Positions 7,972 to 13,906 of a stretch of 17,985 nt of DNA are shown piece by piece. The notes under the pieces were generated by a model, which ran no database searches, was not told the DNA's origin, and saw nothing but the letters and a program-made list of their open reading frames with translations. Both the position numbers and the translations under genes were made by a program. This stretch comes from Desulfobulbaceae bacterium UBA5123 (GTDB lineage Bacteria > Desulfobacterota > Desulfobulbia > Desulfobulbales > UBA5123), in assembly GCA_002415465.1 (NCBI GenBank), contig DHYT01000033.1, forward strand, positions 1 through 17,985, written 5' to 3'. Within the stretch, counting starts at the first letter, position 1, and each line of letters opens with the position of its first letter.

Positions 7972-8606
7972 GGCGCGCCCTTCCTCCCCCGCCCGGCGAC
8001 AAGGGGCGAAACCAGCGCCCATACCGCCTGCCCCACCACCTCGATTGACTGACTGGCGTCGATCCGGTGGATATATTCTCGTTTGATGGCGGCAAAAACC
8101 GCGCTCACCTTCTGCAAGCCCTCTTCCTTTTCAAAGTCGTTGGGGCTCTCCAGCCGCGATTCCTCGATCCGCCGGCGGCCCAGCTTCACCGGCGCCTCCA
8201 GAAGCAACACACAGTCCGGAACCGGCGCAAATGCCTCATTATCGGCGATGATTCGCTCCGGGTCAAGCCCGGCGGCGCCCTGATAGGCGGCGGTGGAAAA
8301 ATAATAACGGTCGGAAACAACGATCTTGCCGGCGGCCAGCGCCGGAACGATCAACTCGTTGACATGCCAGCGCCGGTCATCCATGAACAGCGCCAGTTCC
8401 TCCTCCCTGGTCAGGGAGGCGCGGTTGCTGAACAGCGCCCGGATTTTCTTCCCGAAGGGACCGTCGGTGGGCTCGAAGGTGGTGACCACCTCGCAGCCGG
8501 CGCCGCGCAACGCCTCGCTCAACAGCCGCACCTGGGTTGATTTGCCGGTGCCGTCTATCCCTTCGAAGATAATCAAGAGTCCGCGGCGGTCTGGATGCCT
8601 GCTCAT
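7965..8606 (-). CDS. tmk: Thymidylate kinase (dTMP kinase)
   Basis: This 213-residue P-loop kinase makes dTDP from dTMP and ATP on the route to dTTP. The Walker A loop is GIDGTGKST (16-24), the dTMP-binding DRYYFSTAAYQG motif is at 99-110, and EPTDGPFGKKIR (45-56) is the usual conserved stretch after the P-loop region. The LID region around 144-160 carries several arginines (RRRIEESRLESPNDF). The length is normal. The ATG at 8604-8606 has GGAGGG eight bases upstream, inside the end of pdxA, and lies three bases after the pdxA stop. The stop overlaps the next gene by 7 bases, so translation of tmk and the TPR gene is probably coupled. Confidence 0.96.
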   Translation of the reverse strand: MSRHPDRRGLLIIFEGIDGTGKSTQVRLLSEALRGAGCEVVTTFEPTDGPFGKKIRALFSNRASLTREEELALFMDDRRWHVNELIVPALAAGKIVVSDRYYFSTAAYQGAAGLDPERIIADNEAFAPVPDCVLLLEAPVKLGRRRIEESRLESPNDFEKEEGLQKVSAVFAAIKREYIHRIDASQSIEVVGQAVWALVSPLVAGRGRKGAPC

Positions 8607-8609
8607 GCC

Positions 8610-9626
8610 TTATTCCCTCCGCCGACGACGGTTGGCGACGATCTCGCCCGCCAACCTGACCGCGGCCCCGAGGCTTGCCGAGCTGGCGATCCCTTTGCCG
8701 GCGATATCGTACGCCGTGCCATGATCCACCGAGGTTCTGACGATGGGCAGCCCCAGGGTGACGTTGACCCCGTCGGCAAAATGCAGCAACTTGAACGGGA
8801 TCAGCCCCTGATCGTGATACATGCAGACCACCGCGTCAAAATCGCCGCCGGCGGCCCTGAAGAAGACCGTATCGGGCGGGAACGGCCCTGCAACCAGCCA
8901 ACCGGCCGCCCGGCAGTTATCGATGGCCGGGACGAGGAGGCGCCCCTCCTCGTCGCCGAACATCCCCCCCTCGCCGGCATGGGGATTAAGCCCCGCCACC
9001 GCGATCCGCGGCGACGCCACGCCGAAGTCATCGCGCAGGGCCTGGCCGGTGATCTTGATCAATCGCTCCACCGCCGGCACCGACAGCAGGCCGGGCACCT
9101 CTTGCAGGGAGCAGTGGATGGTCACCAGGGTCACCCGCAAGCGGTCACCGGCGAGCATCATCGCAAAATCATCGACGCCGGTGAGTTCGGCAAGCATCTC
9201 GGTATGTCCGGGATAGCCATAGCCCGCGGCCTTGAGCGCCGATTTGGCGATGGGACAGGTCACCATCCCGGCCAACGCCCCGGCCTTGAGCAACCGAACC
9301 GCCTCCTCTATATATCCGGCCATGGCAAGGCCGGTCAGCCGGTTGGGCTCGCCCCAGCGGCAATCGGCGGCGGCAAGGCTTGAAAGCGAGAGAACCGGCA
9401 CCCCTCCCGACGGCACCGCCCGTCCCGGTTGCCAGTCGACCACCGGCACCCCGATCGCCAACTGCCTGGCGCACCGGCGCAGCACATCGGCGTCGCCCAG
9501 CACCACCGTTGCCGCCATGCCCTCGCCGGCCTCGGCGAAATGGCGCAGGATGATCTCCGGACCCACCCCCACCGGGCAGCCCATGGTGATCCCAATCGGT
9601 TTATCAATGCCTGCGGACGCCATCAT
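8610..9626 (-). CDS. pdxA: 4-hydroxythreonine-4-phosphate dehydrogenase
   Basis: This 338-residue enzyme oxidises 4-phosphohydroxy-L-threonine with NAD(P) in the DXP-dependent pyridoxal 5'-phosphate pathway, upstream of PdxJ. Family motifs present are CPIAKSALKAAGYGYPGHTEML, NPHAGEGGMFGDEE, MYHDQGLIPFK and RTSVDHGTAYDIAG; their histidines include the metal ligands (GHTE, NPHAG, YHDQG). The usual N-terminal motif G-D/E-P-A-G reads GCPVG here, so an acidic residue is replaced by cysteine. The start follows the yraN stop directly (TGA-ATG); a second ATG one codon later is equally possible. The gene is embedded between yraN and tmk in a compact unit with no other vitamin B6 gene in view. Confidence 0.95.
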   Translation of the reverse strand: MMASAGIDKPIGITMGCPVGVGPEIILRHFAEAGEGMAATVVLGDADVLRRCARQLAIGVPVVDWQPGRAVPSGGVPVLSLSSLAAADCRWGEPNRLTGLAMAGYIEEAVRLLKAGALAGMVTCPIAKSALKAAGYGYPGHTEMLAELTGVDDFAMMLAGDRLRVTLVTIHCSLQEVPGLLSVPAVERLIKITGQALRDDFGVASPRIAVAGLNPHAGEGGMFGDEEGRLLVPAIDNCRAAGWLVAGPFPPDTVFFRAAGGDFDAVVCMYHDQGLIPFKLLHFADGVNVTLGLPIVRTSVDHGTAYDIAGKGIASSASLGAAVRLAGEIVANRRRRRE

Positions 9627-10004
9627 TCATCCATCCATGTCGAGACTGAACGCATCCCTCACCAGCTGCAGGGAAAACGAGCCGCCTTCCTTTATCGTTA
9701 CGCCAACCACATCGAACCGGGCCGGGCGATGGTGAGCGTCGTTCTCGGCCAGATACCGCATCGCCGCCCTGGCGATCTGGCCGCGCTTGCGCGCTGTCAC
9801 CGCCTCCAGCGGGTCGCCGCAGGACCCACCGGAGCGGGTCTTCACCTCCACAAAGACCAACACCGCGCCATCCTCGGCGACGATATCGATCTCACCCTCC
9901 CGCCGCCGATAGTTACGGCAGAGAATCCGGTACCCGAGCCGACGCAGATGCCCGACGGCATGCTCTTCCCCCTGTCGGCCCAGCGTAAGGCGTTCCCGAC
10001 TCAT
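9627..10004 (-). CDS. yraN: YraN family protein (UPF0102), nuclease-like fold
   Basis: This 125-residue protein matches the UPF0102 family: GRQGEEHAVGHLRRLGYRIL, RNYRRREGEIDIVAEDG and VFVEVKTRSGG. The pattern E38-x-D40 then E53-V-K55 is the PD-(D/E)xK nuclease core, so it probably binds or cuts nucleic acid, possibly Holliday-junction-like DNA; the role is not settled. The ATG overlaps the rnhB stop in an ATGA tetranucleotide, a sign of coupled translation. The rnhB-yraN pairing is common in bacteria and fits a joint role in nucleic acid repair. The length is normal. Confidence 0.93.
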   Translation of the reverse strand: MSRERLTLGRQGEEHAVGHLRRLGYRILCRNYRRREGEIDIVAEDGAVLVFVEVKTRSGGSCGDPLEAVTARKRGQIARAAMRYLAENDAHHRPARFDVVGVTIKEGGSFSLQLVRDAFSLDMDG

Positions 10005-10654
10005 CCCGTCGCGCCGACAAATTCACGCACCCCCCGGAAGCTCAGGCGATGGATAGGGCAAGGACCGCACACGCGGATTGCCTGCCGGTGCTCGGCGGTG
10101 GGATACCCTTTATGCTTGCGGAAATTATACGCGGGAAACTGCTCGTGATACCCCTCCATCAGGTGATCGCGGGTTACCTTGGCGACGATGGAGGCGGCGG
10201 CGATGGAGGCGCTGCGGGACTCCCCGCGGATCAGGGGCTGTTGCGCAACGGGAACCGGGACCGGGAATTTGCCGTCCACCAGGAGGAAATCGGGATTGAC
10301 CGGCAAGGCCTCCATGGCCTGCCGCATGGCTAACAACGAGGCCTGCAGGATATTCAAACGATCGATATCCTGGGGAGAGACGATCCCGATCCCCACATGG
10401 GCGGCGATGCGATCAAGCTCCTTACGGAGCCGCAGACGCACGGATGCCGATAGTTTCTTGGAATCCTTGAAGATGGTGAAATCGCAATCACCGGGGAGAA
10501 CCACGCATGCCGCCACCACCGGACCGGCCAGCGGGCCGCGCCCGGCCTCGTCCACCCCTGCGACAACGGTCATGCCTTTTTCGATTAGACGCCGCTCGTA
10601 GGCAAAGGAGTCGCTTTCGACAAAACCGGGTCCCAGGCTTTGCTGAATCGGCAA
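10001..10654 (-). CDS. rnhB: Ribonuclease HII
   Basis: This 217-residue enzyme removes RNA from RNA/DNA hybrids and starts ribonucleotide excision repair. Catalytic residues are visible: D35 and E36 in GVDEAGRGPLAGP, D127 in LLVDG, and the conserved D163 in KVTRDHLM; DSKKLS and HKGYPTAEH are further signatures. I chose the TTG at 10652-10654 because a strong AGAGGTGG ribosome binding site lies six bases upstream, and the frame is closed soon before it by a TAG. The first internal ATG (10571-10573) would leave only a few residues before the catalytic Asp and has no proper ribosome binding site. The N-terminal tail is slightly longer than in E. coli. It is the first gene of the yraN-pdxA-tmk unit. 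Confidence 0.94.
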   Translation of the reverse strand: MPIQQSLGPGFVESDSFAYERRLIEKGMTVVAGVDEAGRGPLAGPVVAACVVLPGDCDFTIFKDSKKLSASVRLRLRKELDRIAAHVGIGIVSPQDIDRLNILQASLLAMRQAMEALPVNPDFLLVDGKFPVPVPVAQQPLIRGESRSASIAAASIVAKVTRDHLMEGYHEQFPAYNFRKHKGYPTAEHRQAIRVCGPCPIHRLSFRGVREFVGATG

Positions 10655-10660
10655 AACGAT

Positions 10661-10668
10661 CCACCTCT
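10661..10668 (-). promoter_or_regulatory. Ribosome binding site deciding the TTG start of rnhB
   Basis: On the minus strand AGAGGTGG lies six bases before the TTG at 10654. It is the only strong Shine-Dalgarno near the N-terminus, and it lies just downstream of an 8-bp hairpin (10675-10696). Confidence 0.65.
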
Positions 10669-10674
10669 ATATAT

Positions 10675-10793
10675 TGCCGGCGTCTTACCGCCGGCACATC
10701 ACGGCAGGAATCATGAGGTCGCGTCCGCGCGATGCGCGCGGCACGTGCGGCTCAATCGACCACAGCCAAGGCTTCCCGGCATCGTCGGGCCGG
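10675..10793 (-). other. GC-rich hairpins in the rplS-rnhB intergenic region
   Basis: The 154 bases between the rplS terminator and rnhB contain three inverted repeats. One is CCGGC/GCCGG (10776-10793). The second is a perfect 7-bp stem with a three-base loop (10725-10741, CCGCGCG/CGCGCGG). The third is an 8-bp stem with a six-base loop (10675-10696, TGCCGGCG/CGCCGGCA). None is followed by a U-tract. No clear promoter is visible. The last hairpin ends seven bases before the rnhB ribosome binding site and could affect its translation. Confidence 0.5.
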
Positions 10794-10808
10794 TGAAGGA
10801 GCGGAAAA

Positions 10809-10859
10809 CAAAAAAAGCAGGGACGGATACACGCCTTCCAGCGCCTTCCGCCCCTGCTT
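10809..10859 (-). terminator. Strong intrinsic terminator after rplS
   Basis: On the minus strand AAGCAGGGGCGGA and TCCGTCCCTGCTT pair over 13 bp with one G-U pair, enclosing a 19-base loop, followed by a T-tract that runs to base 10810. It begins 12 bases past the rplS stop. It ends the ribosomal protein unit before rnhB. Confidence 0.94.
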
Positions 10860-10871
10860 GATGAACTTCGA

Positions 10872-11225
10872 TTAATTGAAGCCCTTTTCCTTGATTCTGG
10901 CGGCCTTGCCGCGCAGATCGCGGAGATAGTAAAGACGAGAGCGGCGCACCTTACCCTGGGTGACCACCTCAACCACTTCCAGACGGGGAGAATGAAGGGC
11001 AAAGGTTTTCTCAACGCCGACGCCATGGGACATCTTGCGAACCGTAAAGCTCGCGCCCATGGTGCCGCGACGGCGACGGATAACCACGCCCTGGAAGATC
11101 TGCACGCGCTCCTTGTCACCCTCAATGATACGGATATGCACCTTCACGGTGTCGCCGGTACGGAAATCCGGCATATCATGGCGCATCTGCTCTCTTTCGA
11201 TCATTTCAATCTGTGTCTTCTTCAT
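10872..11225 (-). CDS. rplS: 50S ribosomal protein L19
   Basis: This 117-residue protein carries the L19 signatures [33 protein letters not shown] and [36 protein letters not shown]19 lies at the 30S-50S interface. The ATG at 11223-11225 has AAGGA five bases upstream. It closes the rpsP-khpA-rimM-trmD-methyltransferase-rplS order, an extended form of the classic rpsP-rimM-trmD-rplS operon. A probable promoter just upstream (11254-11281) and a strong terminator just downstream would allow L19 to be made independently of the low-abundance modification enzymes. Confidence 0.98.
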   Translation of the reverse strand: MKKTQIEMIEREQMRHDMPDFRTGDTVKVHIRIIEGDKERVQIFQGVVIRRRRGTMGASFTVRKMSHGVGVEKTFALHSPRLEVVEVVTQGKVRRSRLYYLRDLRGKAARIKEKGFN

Positions 11226-11253
11226 GTCGATCCTTCTTGATTCGATTGTTTCT

Positions 11254-11281
11254 AGTATATCTCAAAGCGACTTTCTGCAAA
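11254..11281 (-). promoter_or_regulatory. Probable promoter for rplS
   Basis: On the minus strand TATACT (11254-11259, five of six consensus bases) lies 16 bases after TTTGCA (11276-11281, four of six). Transcription would start near 11247, leaving a leader of about 20 bases with the ribosome binding site. The stretch is clearly more AT-rich than its surroundings. Confidence 0.5.
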
Positions 11282-11299
11282 AAAACCGCCGCCACACTG

Positions 11300-11872
11300 T
11301 TATCGTTTTCCAAGCAGCCTGTCAAGGATGATGGAAGCCGCCGAGCGCACCGAAAGGTGATTATACTCCATTTGCCCGCAGATCGGGGGCAAAAAACCGT
11401 CCACCGCCTGCATCACCTCCGGGGCAAGCCCCCAGGCGGTTCCGAAGAGGAGCAGGATGGGCCGTCCGGCAAATATCCGCTCCCGCACCGACTCGTAGGA
11501 ATGAACGCCATCCCCCTGGCATCGCGCGCAGGTGGCTAGCACCATCGGCCGCTCGCCCCACTTGCCGGTCGCCGCCTCGTAAACCCCGGCCAGATCGGCG
11601 GTGAGGCGGATTATCGACAAGGCCTCCTTGCGATCCGGATTGACCCTGCCGCCATGGCCGCTGGACCAGTGGGCGAGGATCTCGTCGACCAGTTGCCGCT
11701 GGTCGTCGAAGGGCGTCACCACAAACAGGTTGTCGACGCCGAAGGTGCGGCCGGCCCGGGCCATGTCATGCAGATCGAGGTTGGTGACCGCGGAGCCGAT
11801 GATCTCCCGATGCTTGTTACTGACCGGATAGTGCACCAGCGCCAGATCGACCTTCAAGGTCGGCGCATTCAT
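11300..11872 (-). CDS. SPOUT-type RNA methyltransferase next to trmD (Methyltrn_RNA_4-like)
   Basis: This 190-residue protein starts MNAPTLKVDLALVHYPVSNK and has a C-terminal SPOUT knot: LLLFGTAWGLAPEVM (140-154) and YNHLSVRSAASIILDRLLG (170-188), the parts that hold S-adenosylmethionine. It matches a small family encoded beside trmD in Desulfobacterota, Thermotoga and others, of which Thermotoga TM1570 is a recalled example. The target RNA is, as far as I know, unassigned. The ATG at 11870-11872 overlaps the trmD stop in ATGA, which points to coupled translation; the frame is open to 11950, but family similarity starts here. Context suggests a tRNA or rRNA substrate. The family call rests on motifs and neighbourhood only. 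Confidence 0.85.
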   Translation of the reverse strand: MNAPTLKVDLALVHYPVSNKHREIIGSAVTNLDLHDMARAGRTFGVDNLFVVTPFDDQRQLVDEILAHWSSGHGGRVNPDRKEALSIIRLTADLAGVYEAATGKWGERPMVLATCARCQGDGVHSYESVRERIFAGRPILLLFGTAWGLAPEVMQAVDGFLPPICGQMEYNHLSVRSAASIILDRLLGKR

Positions 11873-12645
11873 GAGGCCGCCTTTTCCTGCAGGCCGGCGC
11901 CCAGCATCTTTGCCTGTTCCTGCAGGCCATGCCGGGCCAAAATCTTCCATTCCTGCTTGCTGAACCGCACCCGCCCGAGCAACTCAGGACGCCGTTCCAC
12001 GGTGGCCCGCACCGAGGCGACCAGTCGCCATTCGGCGATGGCGGCATGGTCCCCGGAAAAGAGTACCTCGGGAACCGATACCCCCTCGAATGCACGCGGC
12101 CGCGTATACTGCGGATGCTTGAGCAATCCCCGGCTGAAGGTATCCTGGGTCGCGGAATCGGAACAGCCAAGCACCCCTGGCAGCAAACGGGTGACGGAAT
12201 CGATCAGGATCATGGCCGCCAGTTCGCCGCCGGTGAGGATATAGTCACCGATGGAGATTTCCTCATCGACGTAGAGGGCGCGCACACGGTCGTCAACCCC
12301 CTCGTAGCGCCCGCAGAGCAGAATCAGATGCTCACGCGCCGCCAGTTCCCCGGCCACCTGCTGGTTGTAGACCCGGCCCTGCGGACTCAACAGCACCACA
12401 TGTCCGTCCGGGGCCTGGCTTCTCACCGCGGCAAGGCAGGCGCTGATCGGCTCCGGCTTCATCACCATGCCCTCGCCGCCGCCAAAGGGGCGGTCGTCGG
12501 TCATGGCCTGTTTATCGACGGCGTATTGCCGGATGTCATGCAACCGGACATCGATCTTGCGATCGGCGATGGCCCGCCTGATAATCCCCTCGCCCAACGG
12601 CGAGGTCAGCAGATCCGGGAAAATCGTCAGGACATCAAAGCGCAT
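11869..12645 (-). CDS. trmD: tRNA (guanine-N1)-methyltransferase
   Basis: This 258-residue protein makes m1G37 next to the anticodon, which prevents +1 frameshifting. Signatures are MRFDVLTIFPDLL at the start, DDRPFGGGEGMVM (51-62), LLSPQGRVYNQ (85-95), LCGRYEGVDDRV (110-121) and the knot EEISIGDYILTGGELAAM (128-145). The catalytic Asp is D168 in SATQDTF. The motif GGGEGM has glutamate where alanine or proline is more usual. The ATG at 12643-12645 is the family start; upstream codons in the same frame show no family match. It follows rimM by 70 bases that contain a small GC hairpin, and overlaps the next gene by 4 bases. Confidence 0.97.
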   Translation of the reverse strand: MRFDVLTIFPDLLTSPLGEGIIRRAIADRKIDVRLHDIRQYAVDKQAMTDDRPFGGGEGMVMKPEPISACLAAVRSQAPDGHVVLLSPQGRVYNQQVAGELAAREHLILLCGRYEGVDDRVRALYVDEEISIGDYILTGGELAAMILIDSVTRLLPGVLGCSDSATQDTFSRGLLKHPQYTRPRAFEGVSVPEVLFSGDHAAIAEWRLVASVRATVERRPELLGRVRFSKQEWKILARHGLQEQAKMLGAGLQEKAAS

Positions 12646-12686
12646 GGCGCAAACCTTGCTCTCCGGCCGCAACGACCTTCGTGGCA

Positions 12687-12703
12687 CCCCCATCGCCAGG
12701 GGG
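12687..12703 (-). other. Small GC hairpin between rimM and trmD
   Basis: CCCCC (12687-12691) and GGGGG (12699-12703) pair around a 7-base loop in the 70-base gap between rimM and trmD. No U-tract follows, so it is not a classical terminator. It could set relative expression or mRNA stability. The pairing is seen; the role is open. Confidence 0.4.
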
Positions 12704-12715
12704 AGGGGCTCACCC

Positions 12716-13240
12716 TCATTTGTTCATTTCCAGCAGGCCGTCCGGCGGCGACACGATCAGGGTGTCGCCTTCCCGCCCGACAATAAACTCGTTGCGGGCG
12801 GGAATCAGATACTCATGCCCGCGACCGCGCACCACCAGCACATCATAGGGCCCGGCGGCCATCAGGGCGGCGATGGTGCCGAGATCACGGCCCGCGTCGG
12901 TCACAACCCGCAACCCTTCAAACTCGTGCCAGTAGAATTCATCCTCGGCCAGCGGCGGCAATGCCGTCTTGTCGACCCACACCTCATGGCCGACCAGCGC
13001 TTCCGCGTCGTTGCAGGTATCGACGCCCTCAAACTTGAGGATCGCCTGCCTGCCGGCAAGCCGCCAGTGACTGACCTCACAGAGCAAACCTTCATCACTC
13101 GCGGGCTTGCGGAGGAGCATTGCCTCGTAATGGGGTATGTTGCTTACGTCGTCGGCATAGGGCTTGAACTTCACCTCGCCCTTGATGCCGTGGGCCTTGA
13201 CCAACTTGCCGATCAGCAGATAATCATCCGGGTCTTCCAA
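12716..13240 (-). CDS. rimM: Ribosome maturation factor RimM
   Basis: This 174-residue protein has two barrel domains: an N-terminal RimM domain with YLLIGKLVKAHGIKGEVKF (7-25) and a C-terminal PRC barrel (about 95-170; EFEGLRVVTDAGRDLGTI, EYLIPARNEFIV). RimM binds S19 and helps assemble the 30S head. The start is TTG at 13238-13240, chosen because a GGAGG ribosome binding site lies five bases upstream and the family motif begins about seven residues in. A TTG start would keep expression below that of rpsP, in line with the low RimM level seen in E. coli. It lies 29 bases after khpA. Confidence 0.95.
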   Translation of the reverse strand: MEDPDDYLLIGKLVKAHGIKGEVKFKPYADDVSNIPHYEAMLLRKPASDEGLLCEVSHWRLAGRQAILKFEGVDTCNDAEALVGHEVWVDKTALPPLAEDEFYWHEFEGLRVVTDAGRDLGTIAALMAAGPYDVLVVRGRGHEYLIPARNEFIVGREGDTLIVSPPDGLLEMNK

Positions 13241-13245
13241 GCCGT

Positions 13246-13250
13246 CCTCC
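13246..13250 (-). promoter_or_regulatory. Ribosome binding site deciding the TTG start of rimM
   Basis: On the minus strand GGAGG lies five bases before the TTG at 13240. There is no ATG or GTG in a suitable place near the N-terminus, so this site supports the rare start codon. Confidence 0.7.
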
Positions 13251-13269
13251 GGAACGCCGCGCCACGCCC

Positions 13270-13500
13270 TTACTCAACAATTTCCAGTCTTGCCTTCCGG
13301 TTGGTCTTGCCGGCGGTGGCGGTCAGCAAGGCTCGGATGGCGCGCGCCGTCCGTCCCTGCTTGCCGATCACCTTGCCAAGATCCTCCTTGGCGACCCGCA
13401 ATTCGTACACCACCGTGTCATCCTGGTCAACCTCGTTGACCTGGACGGCATCCGGGTTATCAACCAACGAACTGGCGATGAAGGTTACCAGTTCCTTCAT
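13270..13500 (-). CDS. khpA: KH-domain RNA-binding protein KhpA
   Basis: This 76-residue single-KH protein carries the RNA-binding GxxG loop in [17 protein letters not shown], with G46-K-Q-G49. KhpA proteins bind many RNAs and in Gram-positives pair with KhpB to affect cell size and division; the role in this lineage is less clear. Its place directly after rpsP and before rimM is widely conserved outside the gamma-proteobacteria. The ATG at 13498-13500 is six bases past the rpsP stop, with only a weak GGA-type ribosome binding site, so translation is probably coupled to rpsP. Confidence 0.95.
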   Translation of the reverse strand: MKELVTFIASSLVDNPDAVQVNEVDQDDTVVYELRVAKEDLGKVIGKQGRTARAIRALLTATAGKTNRKARLEIVE

Positions 13501-13506
13501 CTGTGA

Positions 13507-13761
13507 TTATTCCGCCGCTGCGGTTGCAGCATGCTTCACGATGAGGCTTTTCACGGTATCGGTGGGCAGTGCGCCCTTGTCGAGCCATGCCTGCAGCTTG
13601 TCCTGCTTGATGGTGATGGCGGCAGGATCCTGCAACGGATCATAGGTGCCGACAACCTCGAGGAACTTGCCGTCACGGGCCGCTTCCGCGCTCGCGACAA
13701 CGATCCGGTAAAAGGGTTTTTTCTTTCTGCCATGCCTGCTCAAACGAATCCTGACTGCCAT
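13507..13761 (-). CDS. rpsP: 30S ribosomal protein S16
   Basis: This 84-residue protein starts MAVRIRLSRHGRKKKPFYRI, the highly conserved S16 opening, and continues with DGKFLEVVGTYDPL and the helical tail QAWLDKGALPTDTVKSLI. S16 is needed for 30S assembly. The ATG at 13759-13761 is the family start and has AGGAGG ten bases upstream, although the frame is open to 13812. The 145 bases between ffh and rpsP contain a G-rich tract and a 12-base palindrome (GATTG-CT-CAATC, 13813-13824), but I see no clear terminator or promoter, so rpsP is probably cotranscribed with ffh. Confidence 0.98.
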   Translation of the reverse strand: MAVRIRLSRHGRKKKPFYRIVVASAEAARDGKFLEVVGTYDPLQDPAAITIKQDKLQAWLDKGALPTDTVKSLIVKHAATAAAE

Positions 13762-13906
13762 CCTTGCTGTTCCTCCTGAGGTGTTATCGCCGACGCTGCC
13801 GTGGGCGACCATGATTGCTCAATCTCTTACTCTGCGTGTATCATGCCGCGGAATCGACGCCATGCACCGACTCCGCTCTGTTTGCCTTTCCCTGCCCTGC
13901 CCCGCC

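Noticed and set aside
6199..8052. Very long plus-strand open frame (617 codons) opposite the TPR gene, with similar ones at 1005-2633 and 3319-4926
   Set aside because: They are mirror frames of well-supported minus-strand genes in GC-rich DNA. Their translations are rich in Arg, Gly, Pro, His and Gln and show no family motif, and they run across gene boundaries.
11285..11299. Terminator between the SPOUT methyltransferase gene and rplS (GGCGGCGG then T7)
   Set aside because: There is a T-tract after a GC-rich stretch, but no complementary arm upstream to form a stem.
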